Part shown: piece by piece, positions 56,534 to 64,000 of the stretch | Layout: the number at the start of each line of letters is the position of its first letter | Numbering within the stretch: the stretch's first letter is position 1 | Assembly: GCF_001757105.1 (NCBI RefSeq) | Contig: NZ_MDHN01000029.1 | Span: 124,001 to 188,000, forward strand | Origin: Alteromonas confluentis | GTDB taxonomy: Bacteria > Pseudomonadota > Gammaproteobacteria > Enterobacterales > Alteromonadaceae | Reading direction: 5' to 3' | Length of the DNA stretch: 64,000 nt | Position numbers and translations under genes: made by a program | The notes under the pieces: model-generated | The model's input: the letters and a program-made list of their open reading frames with translations, nothing else | Told to the model about the DNA's origin: nothing | Database searches by the model: none

Positions 56534-57292
56534 CTACTTGGGTGATAGATAAACATCAAATCGGTGTTTTTTACTTTTGATCGCCATGGTGGGCGTCACG
56601 CCTGCCAGCGGCTCGGCATAGTCAGGACGTTTCACCACAACCCGTTGTTTTGCCAGTGTTCTGGCTGGTAACAGTAATCCGTCCGCATCGTCATCGCTGC
56701 CGAGTAACTGCTGAAAAACACGCATTTCTTTCTTTACTAAAGCAGATTTTTTCCGATGTGGAAACATTGGATCCAGATAAACTGCGTCAATCTCGTCATT
56801 TAACGCTTCCATTTGTTCAATACTGTTACCGTGAATTAACCGGAATCGCTGAGCAAATTCAGGATCTTGCTCTGCCAAGCGCAGCAAACCATCGTCGAGC
56901 AGTGCGGCGACCACTGGTGAACGCTCCATCATCACCACCCGGCAACCCAACGACGCCAGAACAAACGCATCGCGGCCTAGTCCTGGTGTGGCGTCCAAGA
57001 CCGTCGGTGTCTCAGAGCCTTTTACGCCAATCGCTTTGGCAATGGGTTCTTTCTTACCACCGCCATGCTGTTGGCGATACAAACTACTGCCAGAAAGAAA
57101 ATCTACAAAAACCCCAAGTTGTTTAGGTTCAGCAAAATCTTTCACCGACAGCTTTCCATTTTCGACGGTTACTGCAAGACCTTCAGGCAGCTCGCTTATC
57201 ACCGGAAAAGACCATTTCTCTGCTACCTGTTGTAGCTTGTTTTTTTCATCTTCACTTTGCGCTGGGGCAATAAAGACAGAAATGTTATGCAT
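56534..57292 (-). CDS. rsmJ: 16S rRNA (guanine1516-N2)-methyltransferase RsmJ
   Basis: 252 residues from the ATG at 57292, which overlaps the recG stop by 8 bases and begins MHNISVFIAPAQSEDEKNKL. The SAM site is VLDATPGLGRDAFVLASLG with MMERSPVVAALLDDGL. The catalytic/target segment is AVYLDPMFPHRKKSALVKKE, specific to the YhiQ/RsmJ family. It methylates G1516 of 16S rRNA in small-subunit maturation. Confidence 0.93.
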   Translation of the reverse strand: MHNISVFIAPAQSEDEKNKLQQVAEKWSFPVISELPEGLAVTVENGKLSVKDFAEPKQLGVFVDFLSGSSLYRQQHGGGKKEPIAKAIGVKGSETPTVLDATPGLGRDAFVLASLGCRVVMMERSPVVAALLDDGLLRLAEQDPEFAQRFRLIHGNSIEQMEALNDEIDAVYLDPMFPHRKKSALVKKEMRVFQQLLGSDDDADGLLLPARTLAKQRVVVKRPDYAEPLAGVTPTMAIKSKKHRFDVYLSPK

Positions 57293-59357
57293 TCCCGTAT
57301 TGTTCCTTAAATCCAATCCATCGATTAATGATAGCTTGCGCATGACTTGGGTAGTCCTGCCATAACCGTTCGGCGATACTCTGTACTTGCGGGACTAATT
57401 GCCCGTCACGCACCAAATCAGCAATCCGCATTTCAGCAATCCCGGTTTGCTTTGTACCCATGAGCTCTCCGGGGCCACGGATTTCCAGATCTTTCTGGGC
57501 AATATAAAATCCATCACTAGACTCACGCAGTACGCCAAGTCGCTGAGTGGCGGTTTTCGACAAGGGGGCCGAATACATTAACACACACTGACTTTCCACT
57601 GCGCCTCGCCCCACCCGTCCACGTAACTGGTGAAGCTGTGCGAGCCCAAGTCTTTCTGGGTTTTCAATAATCATAATACTGGCATTTGGCACGTCTACGC
57701 CCACTTCAATAACCGTAGTGGCCACCAGCAAATCGAGTTCACCGCGCTTAAATTCGTCCATCACAGACTGCTTTTCAGCCGGTTTTAAACGACCATGCAC
57801 CAGTCCAACCCGTAAGTCCGGCAACGCGGTGCGAAGCGTTACGGCTGCATCTTCTGCGGCCTGACACTGCAACACTTCCGATTCATCAATTAATGTACAT
57901 ACCCAATAAGCCTGGCGCCCCTGGTTATGACACGCGTCGTATACCCGGGCAATCACATCGCCACGACGGGTATCGGGCAATACCACGGTGGTAACCGGTG
58001 AACGGCCGGGAGGCAGCTCATCGATTACCGAGGTATCTAAATCAGCGTAAGCCGTCATCGCCAGCGTTCGCGGGATCGGCGTTGCAGTCATAATCAACTG
58101 ATGAGGAAAACGGCCCTGCTTCTCGCCTTTCTCACGCAGCGCTAATCGCTGATGCACACCAAACCGATGTTGTTCATCCACAATGACGAGTGCGAGCTGC
58201 TGATATTCCACTTGCTCCTGAAAAATAGCATGGGTGCCCACCAGCATTTGAATATCACCACTTTCGAGGCGAGTGAGTACTTCCTGACGCGGTTTGCCCT
58301 TAAGTTTACCTGCGAGCCAACCAACTTTGATACCTAATGGTTCAAGCCAGCCACGAAAATTACTGGCGTGCTGCTCTGCAAGGAGCTCAGTAGGGGCCAT
58401 TAGCGCAACCTGGTATCCCGCACCGATGGCTGACAACGCAGCCAACGCCGCCACCAGTGTTTTGCCTGAACCCACATCGCCCTGCACCAAACGCATCATT
58501 GGGTAGGGTTGGCTCATGTCTTTTTGAATGTCGGCCACTACCCGTTGCTGCGCGCCTGTGGGCGAAAATGGCAAACTATCCAGCAGCTTCCCAATTAAGT
58601 CATGATTCATATTGATAGGTATACCGGGTTGCGCCTGGGCTTGCTGGCGAACCTTCAGCACGCTGAGGTGATGTGCCAACAACTCCTCTAGAATCAATCG
58701 CTTTTGTGCCGGGTGCAGACCCTCTTCCATCATCTCCAACGACACATCCGGTGGCGGACGATGCACAAGACGAAGGGCATCGGCCAGCGTCACCTGCCCT
58801 TCATACATGCCGTCTGGCAACAAATCCGTTAAGCCGCCTTTTTCCAGCAATGCCAGCGATTGTTCGGTAAGATTTCTCAAGGTGAGCTGTTTAACGCCTT
58901 CGGTGGTGGGATACACCGGCGTCAGGGTTTCTTCTACGTCATCGTCATCTTCGCCAATTAACGAGAATTCGGGGTGCATCATTTCCAGCCCCCACTTACC
59001 CGTGCGGATTTCACCGAAGCAACGAACTTCATTCCCCGGAGTCATCATGGTGCGCTGAACAGCGCCAAAATGGAAAAAACGTAAAGTGATCGTGCCCGTT
59101 CCGTCTGACACTTTCACCACAAACATACGTTTCTTGCCGTACTGGATGTCGGCCGATTTCACTTCGCCCTGAATACTGACATGCGTGAACGGTTTACAAT
59201 CTTCGATTTCGTAAACCTGGGTGCGATCTTCGTAGCGGGACGGCAAATGAAACAGCACGTCCTGTACCGTATTGAGACCAATTTTTGACAATTTCTCAGC
59301 CACCTTGGCGCCAACCTTTTTCAGATCAGTGACCGGTGTATGAGCGAGTGACTGCAT
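57285..59357 (-). CDS. recG: ATP-dependent DNA helicase RecG
   Basis: 690 residues from the ATG at 59357 (MQSLAHTPVTDLKKVG), matching E. coli RecG length; upstream in-frame codons extend it without family support. The N-terminal wedge/OB domain (TQVYEIEDCKPFTHVSIQGE) binds branched DNA. The helicase core has Walker A QGDVGSGKT (about 295), DEQH (about 392), TATPIPRTLAM, and motif VI QLRGRVGRG. It remodels stalled replication forks and Holliday junctions. Overlaps rsmJ. Confidence 0.97.
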   Translation of the reverse strand: MQSLAHTPVTDLKKVGAKVAEKLSKIGLNTVQDVLFHLPSRYEDRTQVYEIEDCKPFTHVSIQGEVKSADIQYGKKRMFVVKVSDGTGTITLRFFHFGAVQRTMMTPGNEVRCFGEIRTGKWGLEMMHPEFSLIGEDDDDVEETLTPVYPTTEGVKQLTLRNLTEQSLALLEKGGLTDLLPDGMYEGQVTLADALRLVHRPPPDVSLEMMEEGLHPAQKRLILEELLAHHLSVLKVRQQAQAQPGIPINMNHDLIGKLLDSLPFSPTGAQQRVVADIQKDMSQPYPMMRLVQGDVGSGKTLVAALAALSAIGAGYQVALMAPTELLAEQHASNFRGWLEPLGIKVGWLAGKLKGKPRQEVLTRLESGDIQMLVGTHAIFQEQVEYQQLALVIVDEQHRFGVHQRLALREKGEKQGRFPHQLIMTATPIPRTLAMTAYADLDTSVIDELPPGRSPVTTVVLPDTRRGDVIARVYDACHNQGRQAYWVCTLIDESEVLQCQAAEDAAVTLRTALPDLRVGLVHGRLKPAEKQSVMDEFKRGELDLLVATTVIEVGVDVPNASIMIIENPERLGLAQLHQLRGRVGRGAVESQCVLMYSAPLSKTATQRLGVLRESSDGFYIAQKDLEIRGPGELMGTKQTGIAEMRIADLVRDGQLVPQVQSIAERLWQDYPSHAQAIINRWIGFKEQYGNA

Positions 59358-59479
59358 GATGTTTAAAGAAATTAACTGTATATAGGCCCAGTGTAAGGCA
59401 TTCACAGTCGGTTTGCGAGAGGCTGGCCCTGCAACAGGGTCAAACCTGTATTCAGGGCCAGTAAATTCTACGAGATGAG

Positions 59480-60094
59480 TTACTCTACCAGCGCTTCAGC
59501 GGCAGCTAGAATAAGCTTTGGTGAAGGGCGCACCTTGTAGTCAGGATTTACATAACTGAACTGCACGACTCCCTGCTTATCGACGATAAAGACTGCGGGC
59601 GCAGGTAGTACGGGTTTACCTGAATTGTCGTTGGTAAGCGCGATGTTATAGCTATCGTACTTCTTGGCAGTGTCGGCATCGACGTAATAGCTTATCCCAA
59701 ATCCATTCAGTGCCGACAGCGAAGCGTCAGACAGTAACCGCGCTGCAAACTTTTCCTCGAGCTTTTGCTCGTTCAGTTGCGCTAGCGACTGAGGCGATAC
59801 CGCCAGGATTTGATAACCTGCTTTGGTTAAAGGCTTTTCAATGTCTTTCAGACCTGCCAATTGCGCGCTGCAGTAAGGACACCAACCGCCACGATAAAAC
59901 ACCACCACAGAAGGCTTTTGCATCAATAGTGCTTTTAAACTGAACGGCGAACCGTCGGTATCGGTCACCTTTACATCGGGTACAGACATCCCTTCAAGCA
60001 ACGGTCGTACCTCCGACGCGCTTGGCGCGGGCGCCGCAAAAACGTGAAAAACACTGCTACATAGCAGTAGTACAATAAAAGAAACCGAGCGCAT
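59480..60094 (-). CDS. Exported peroxiredoxin-like thioredoxin-fold protein
   Basis: 204 residues with a signal peptide (MRSVSFIVLLLCSSVFHVFA). The AhpC/TSA-like domain has the CxxC site Cys72-Pro-Tyr-Cys75 in VVVFYRGGWCPYCSAQLAGL. The later cis-Pro region is LPAPAVFIVDKQGVVQFSYV. It is probably a periplasmic thiol oxidoreductase or peroxidase. The two-cysteine site is more like thioredoxin/ResA than classic AhpC. Not obviously linked to its neighbours; monocistronic on present evidence. Confidence 0.88.
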   Translation of the reverse strand: MRSVSFIVLLLCSSVFHVFAAPAPSASEVRPLLEGMSVPDVKVTDTDGSPFSLKALLMQKPSVVVFYRGGWCPYCSAQLAGLKDIEKPLTKAGYQILAVSPQSLAQLNEQKLEEKFAARLLSDASLSALNGFGISYYVDADTAKKYDSYNIALTNDNSGKPVLPAPAVFIVDKQGVVQFSYVNPDYKVRPSPKLILAAAEALVE

Positions 60095-60118
60095 AATAAT
60101 CTCCTAAGTAGTTGAAAC

Positions 60119-60145
60119 TAAAAAGACCCTCTCGGGCCTTTTTTA
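60119..60145 (-). terminator. Terminator after the SDR gene
   Basis: On the minus strand AAGGCCC pairs with GGGTCTT (one G-U pair) around a GAGA loop, followed by T residues. It is 37 bases past the SDR stop. Confidence 0.65.
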
Positions 60146-60181
60146 CTTTCAATTATTTTGAAGAATTTTCCTGCCCGGACA

Positions 60182-60937
60182 TTACAGGCAAAAGCCACCG
60201 TCAATGACCAATTCAGCGCCTGTCATAAAGCGCGAGTCGTTACTGGCAAGAAAGACTACGCCACTAGCAATGTCTTCCGGTTCGCCAAGGAAGCCGATAG
60301 GATGTTGTGAGACGAGCCCTTCCAATGCTGCTTCCGAGTCTTCCTGAGAATCTATCCAGGCCAGCATTTGTGGTGTTTTTACATAACCAGGGTGAAGGGA
60401 GTTACACCGTACTTTCAGCCTGTTATCAGCGCAGTGACGGGCAATGGCTTTAGTTAGCATGGTTACTGCGCCTTTAGCGGTGGTGTATGTGACCGCGTAA
60501 GATGCAGCCCGTAAGCCGTGAATCGAAGACATGTTAATGATCGACGCATCGTTACCTTGCATAAGCGGTAGGCCCAGTTTTATGCCCATGTAAACGCTAT
60601 CGACATTGAGTGTCATGCCCTTACGATAGCTTTCAATGCTGGTACCTTCGATATCACCGGCACCGCCACCACCTGCGTTATTCACCAGAATATGCAGTGA
60701 ACCGTTTTGTTTCTCGATCTGTTGATAAACGTTGTTCCAATCGGCCTCTTCACAGACGTTCAGCGTTAACGCTATTGCACTGTCTCCAATTTCTTCTGCC
60801 ACTTCCTGCGCTTTTTCTATATTGATGTCGGTAACGTAAACAAAGGCGCCTTCTGCTGCCAATGCCTTTGCGCTTGCTGCACCGATCCCATCAGCCGCAC
60901 CTGTTACCAGGGCAATTTTTCCGGATAATTTACTCAT
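60182..60937 (-). CDS. Short-chain dehydrogenase/reductase (SDR)
   Basis: 251 residues from the ATG at 60937 (SD GGAGTG). The cofactor motif TGAADGIG is at 12-19. VTDINI places an Asp after strand 2, which favours NAD over NADP. NNAGG is at 86-90. Catalytic Ser (SS at 137-138), Tyr151 and Lys155 (YTTAK) are complete, and the C-terminal ASNDSRFMTGAELVIDGGF is standard. A classical SDR that oxidises or reduces an alcohol/ketone. The cyclopentanol or hydroxysteroid dehydrogenase type is the nearest resemblance, but the substrate is unknown. Confidence 0.9.
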   Translation of the reverse strand: MSKLSGKIALVTGAADGIGAASAKALAAEGAFVYVTDINIEKAQEVAEEIGDSAIALTLNVCEEADWNNVYQQIEKQNGSLHILVNNAGGGGAGDIEGTSIESYRKGMTLNVDSVYMGIKLGLPLMQGNDASIINMSSIHGLRAASYAVTYTTAKGAVTMLTKAIARHCADNRLKVRCNSLHPGYVKTPQMLAWIDSQEDSEAALEGLVSQHPIGFLGEPEDIASGVVFLASNDSRFMTGAELVIDGGFCL

Positions 60938-61091
60938 AATGCACTCCGTTAATTGTTGTTTCATTCAACTGTTTAATACGATAAGAATGCGGTCGCCTTT
61001 CACTTACAGAAGTAAAAACGCGATGGATGACAGGGTTTAACTAACCAGTAACGGATTCATGCGAATTGCTGGTCGATTTTGTTTAACGTAC

Positions 61092-61116
61092 TAAAAAGCC
61101 GCGTTAAACGCGGCTT
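61092..61116 (-). terminator. Terminator of the spoT-ridA unit
   Basis: Eight-bp stem AAGCCGCG / CGCGGCTT (61096-61116, 5-base loop), followed on the minus strand by a run of T residues. Confidence 0.85.
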
Positions 61117-61152
61117 AAAAATGCGTGATGCGCAGGCTCAACGCAATTTAAA

Positions 61153-61539
61153 TCACTCCGGCAATTCCATGATGCCGTCGATTTCGATTTGAGAACCTTT
61201 AGGCAGTTCTTTAACGCCAATGGCTGCGCGAGCAGGATAAGGCTTGTTGAAGTACTTCGCCATGATCTCATTAACAGTAGCAAAATGAGACAGGTCAGGC
61301 AGGAAGATGTTTACCTTAACCATATCGTTAATTGTTCCGCCAGCCGCTTCACAAACCGCTTTTACGTTTTCAAAAACCTGTGTGGCCTGCTCAGCGAAAT
61401 CATCAGAAATGATTTCCATGGTTTCAGGTACCAGAGGGATCTGACCAGAAAGGTACACAGTGGTACCCGCTTTAACTGCCTGACTGTAAGTACCGATTGC
61501 CTGAGGCGCATTGTCGGTATGAATAATTGATTTAGCCAT
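61153..61539 (-). CDS. ridA: 2-iminobutanoate/2-iminopropanoate deaminase RidA
   Basis: 128 residues, the usual length of the trimeric RidA/YjgF family. It hydrolyses reactive enamine/imine intermediates released by PLP enzymes. The invariant Arg104 ([15 protein letters not shown]) binds the imino acid carboxylate. [10 protein letters not shown] and [18 protein letters not shown] are typical. It begins 20 bases after the spoT stop, so the two are probably co-transcribed. RidA would also be useful beside pathways with pyrroline or imine intermediates, though it is about 24 kb from the hydroxyproline genes. Confidence 0.95.
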   Translation of the reverse strand: MAKSIIHTDNAPQAIGTYSQAVKAGTTVYLSGQIPLVPETMEIISDDFAEQATQVFENVKAVCEAAGGTINDMVKVNIFLPDLSHFATVNEIMAKYFNKPYPARAAIGVKELPKGSQIEIDGIMELPE

Positions 61540-61559
61540 GATGAATCCTGTTCAAAAAA

Positions 61560-63668
61560 TTAGTGTCGGGACTGACTGTGACGCGAGACCTTTTGTACTT
61601 CTGACATCGTTCTGATCTTCTTCATCACACGCGCAAGATGTACGCGGTTGTATGTCGTCAATTCAATATCAATAAAGTAGATATTACTTTCTTTTTCTTC
61701 TGTCTGGAGCCCAATAATATTGGAGTCGCAACCCGATATCATATTCGTCAGATTAGCCAGTGTACCTTGGTGGTTGTACAGTTCAATACGCAAAGAAGCT
61801 TTAAATTCACCTTGCGGCGTATCGTCCCACTGCATAGGTAGTACGCGCTGCGGTTCTTCTTTTGCTAGCTTGCGAATGTTCTTACACCCTGTTTGGTGAA
61901 TGGTCATACCGCGACCCGGGCTAAGTACAGCCACAATCTCATCATCAGGAATAGGATGACAACAACGAGCATAATGCACTAACAAGCCTTCGGTACCACG
62001 AATAGCGACATTCCCTTTTTTATCCGGAATTTCTGCCGATTCACCAAGTAGGCGGCGAGCAACGATGGCACTAAGCTCGTTGCCTAACCCAATATCGGTA
62101 AGCAGGTCGTCGAAGGTTTGATGCTTAGTTTCTGCCACCACGCGATCAATGTCTTCCTGGGCGATGTCATCTAACTTCACCATACCCAATGCATGACGCA
62201 ACAAACGGTTACCCATGTTCACCGCTTCCTGGGAATGTTGCTTACGCAGATATTGACGAATTCTGGTACGTGCGCGAGCGCTTACTACAAAGTTCAGCCA
62301 ATTAGCATTTGGCTTCGCTTTTGGCGAGGTAATGATTTCTACAGTCTGACCATTTTCCAGTGGCTTGCTCAAGCTGTAATTTCTGCGTTCTACGCGCACA
62401 CCCACACAGGTGTTACCGATATCCGAGTGCACCGCATAAGCGAAATCCACAGCCGTCGCGCCCATAGGTAGCTCAATGATGCGACCATCCGGTGCAAATA
62501 CGTAGATTTCTTCGGGGAAAAGATCCGTTTTAACGGATTCGATGAACTCGAAGCTCGAGCTTGCGCTCTGTTGCAGTTCCAGCAGCGATTGCATCCACTT
62601 GCGAGCGCGTAACTGGGCTGTGGTGTCGCTGTCGCCGGGCTCTTTATAGAGCCAGTGCGCAGCCACCCCTTTATCTGCCATTTGGTCCATTGCCTGAGTA
62701 CGAATCTGCACTTCCACTGGAATACCATGGGGGCCGATTAGGGAGGTGTGCAATGACTGATAACCGTTAGTGCGCGGAATGGCGATGTAATCTTTAAAGC
62801 GGGTTTCAATGGGCTTGTACAAACTGTGCATCGCGCCAAGTGAGCGATAACAGTTGTCCACGCTTTCTACCACAATACGGAAAGCATAGATGTCCATCAC
62901 TTCATTGAACATCAGCTCTTTATTTTTCATTTTGCGGTAGATGGAATAAAGATGCTTTTCGCGGCCGACAACCTTACCGTCAATCTTGTGTTCACTAAGA
63001 CGGGTTGTCAGTTCCTGACGAATATTATCAATGATTTCCTTTCGATTACCACGGGCCTGCTTTACTGCGGATTTCAATGCACGATGACGCATGGGATACA
63101 TGGCCTGAAAGCCCAGATCCTCAAGCTCGTTCTTCACATCGTGAATACCCAAACGGTGGGCAATGGGCGCATAGATTTCCAGGGTTTCCCGGGCAATACG
63201 ACGGCGCTTATCTGGACGTAACGAGCCCAGCGTACGCATATTGTGAGTACGGTCAGCCAGTTTGATGAGAATAACCCGGATGTCCTGCACCATGGCCATC
63301 ATCATTTTACGGAAGTTCTCTGCCTGTGCTTCCTGCTTACTGCTAAAGGCGATTTTGTCAAGCTTACTTACGCCTTCCACCAGCTCGGCGACAGTGTCGC
63401 CAAATGCTTCAGCGAGGTCTTCCTGACTGTAATGCGTATCTTCGATAACATCGTGCAGCAACGCTGCCATTAATGTTTCGTGATCCAGGTGCATATCGGC
63501 AAGAATGCCTGCCACTGCAACAGGATGGGTGATGTAGGGATCACCGCTAGATCGCATCTGCCCGTCATGGGCTTCATGAGCTAAAACAAAGCTATCCTGC
63601 ACCAGCTGAACGCGATCAGCAGGCAGATACTCAGAAATTTTTTGTTTTAAACCCTCGAATAAATACAC
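61560..63668 (-). CDS. spoT: Bifunctional (p)ppGpp synthetase/hydrolase SpoT
   Basis: 702 residues, full length. The HD hydrolase domain (about 20-170) has HDGQMRSSGDPYITHPVAVA and ALLHDVIEDT. The synthetase domain (about 230-350) has DIYAFRIVVES and YIAIPRTNGYQSLHTSLIGP. The TGS domain (about 385-445) has VYVFAPDGRIIELPMGATAV, then a helical and zinc-finger-like region (VHYARCCHPIPDDEIV). An ACT domain ends the protein at about 625-702. It makes and degrades the stringent-response alarmone, reacting to carbon and fatty-acid starvation. Separated from rpoZ by a terminator-like hairpin. Confidence 0.97.
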   Translation of the reverse strand: MYLFEGLKQKISEYLPADRVQLVQDSFVLAHEAHDGQMRSSGDPYITHPVAVAGILADMHLDHETLMAALLHDVIEDTHYSQEDLAEAFGDTVAELVEGVSKLDKIAFSSKQEAQAENFRKMMMAMVQDIRVILIKLADRTHNMRTLGSLRPDKRRRIARETLEIYAPIAHRLGIHDVKNELEDLGFQAMYPMRHRALKSAVKQARGNRKEIIDNIRQELTTRLSEHKIDGKVVGREKHLYSIYRKMKNKELMFNEVMDIYAFRIVVESVDNCYRSLGAMHSLYKPIETRFKDYIAIPRTNGYQSLHTSLIGPHGIPVEVQIRTQAMDQMADKGVAAHWLYKEPGDSDTTAQLRARKWMQSLLELQQSASSSFEFIESVKTDLFPEEIYVFAPDGRIIELPMGATAVDFAYAVHSDIGNTCVGVRVERRNYSLSKPLENGQTVEIITSPKAKPNANWLNFVVSARARTRIRQYLRKQHSQEAVNMGNRLLRHALGMVKLDDIAQEDIDRVVAETKHQTFDDLLTDIGLGNELSAIVARRLLGESAEIPDKKGNVAIRGTEGLLVHYARCCHPIPDDEIVAVLSPGRGMTIHQTGCKNIRKLAKEEPQRVLPMQWDDTPQGEFKASLRIELYNHQGTLANLTNMISGCDSNIIGLQTEEKESNIYFIDIELTTYNRVHLARVMKKIRTMSEVQKVSRHSQSRH

Positions 63669-63738
63669 GTGTAGATAACTTTCCTGCGAATAAAGCTAAT
63701 AGAAACAGAATAATGGAGTATGGTGGGGAATGCCACTA

Positions 63739-63779
63739 ACAAAAACGCCAGCGAACTTTTATTTTAGTCCACTGGCGTT
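63739..63779 (-). terminator. Terminator-like hairpin between rpoZ and spoT
   Basis: AACGCCAG (63744-63751) pairs with CTGGCGTT (63772-63779) around a 20-base loop. On the minus strand it is followed by five T residues. It would reduce transcription from rpoZ into spoT. Confidence 0.65.
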
Positions 63780-63809
63780 AGTAGTCTGTAATGCAGCCGG
63801 TATTGCCGA

Positions 63810-64000
63810 TTACTGTTCAGACAGGATATTCGCTACAGAAGCGAAATCCGCACTTTCTTGTCTTTCCTGATCGCGCAGATCATCTTGATCCAGCGTATCA
63901 ACATTTACCAAACCTTCTTCGATTTCACGCAATGCGGTAACCGTAGGTTTATCGTTATGCACATCTACCAGTGCATCTTTACCTTCGGTAGCCAACTGGC
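63810..64000 (-). CDS. rpoZ: RNA polymerase omega subunit, C-terminal part (cut by window edge)
   Basis: About the last 62 residues are present; the N terminus is beyond 64000. The segment [18 protein letters not shown] matches the most conserved part of omega ([16 protein letters not shown]). The acidic tail ends [13 protein letters not shown]. Omega assists assembly of RNA polymerase and forms part of a ppGpp-binding site, in keeping with the adjacent spoT. The apparent start at 63995 is a TTG inside the gene and not the true start. Confidence 0.95.
   Translation of the reverse strand, partial: QLATEGKDALVDVHNDKPTVTALREIEEGLVNVDTLDQDDLRDQERQESADFASVANILSEQ

Overview
The window looks like chromosome from a marine gammaproteobacterium of the Alteromonadales (Alteromonas/Aestuariibacter type). 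Supporting signs are the rpoZ-spoT-recG neighbourhood, a proteobacterial sortase with its dedicated VIT/vWA target, DUF6436 and DUF3630 proteins, a large TonB-dependent receptor with a PFAM-typical plug, and several secreted proteases. This is inference from gene content; no rRNA or tRNA gene is present to confirm it. Both ends cut genes: a glutathione S-transferase at the left and rpoZ at the right.

Layout. 1-8.9 kb holds housekeeping and envelope genes: GST (partial), selO plus a small overlapping gene, ribA, a DUF3300 exported protein, an ATP-grasp/DUF1439 pair, zntB, and a chemoreceptor coupled to a DUF6436 protein. 9.1-11.9 kb is a two-gene unit encoding a CoA-transferase/GNAT fusion and a histone-deacetylase-family deacylase. 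12-17 kb is an AcrAB-type RND efflux pump with a divergent TetR regulator. 17.1-18.1 kb has a DUF454 protein and a J-domain protein. 18.3-21 kb is a sortase and its substrate. 21.2-25.9 kb is a four-gene family-5 ABC importer with two ATPase domains in one chain.

26-50 kb is the most interesting part. It encodes an exported DUF885 metallopeptidase, an NhaC-family antiporter, an exported DPP-IV-like peptidase, and a GntR/FCD regulator. It also encodes a complete-looking trans-4-hydroxyproline degradation set: D-hydroxyproline dehydrogenase, DHDPS-family deaminase, 4-hydroxyproline 2-epimerase and alpha-ketoglutarate semialdehyde dehydrogenase. With these are a lipoprotein GH2 beta-galactosidase, a large exported protein resembling DUF5695, a DUF6492 glycosyltransferase-like protein, a TonB-dependent receptor and a GH127 beta-L-arabinofuranosidase. 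Copies of a GTATAC-centred operator-like motif stand before each transcription unit, including the regulator itself. I read this as one regulon for consuming hydroxyproline-rich, arabinosylated and galactosylated glycoproteins (extensin or arabinogalactan-protein type). Glycosidases strip arabinose and galactose, peptidases release Hyp-containing peptides, and the cytoplasmic enzymes take hydroxyproline to alpha-ketoglutarate. The regulon reading and the substrate are inference.

50-64 kb returns to general functions: a gene remnant, a BaiN/HI0933-type flavoprotein, a secreted subtilase with P and PKD domains, a VpsT/CsgD-like LuxR regulator, a Prx5 peroxiredoxin, rsmJ, recG, an exported thioredoxin-fold protein, an SDR, ridA, spoT and rpoZ. 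No insertion sequence, prophage, CRISPR array or RNA gene was recognised.
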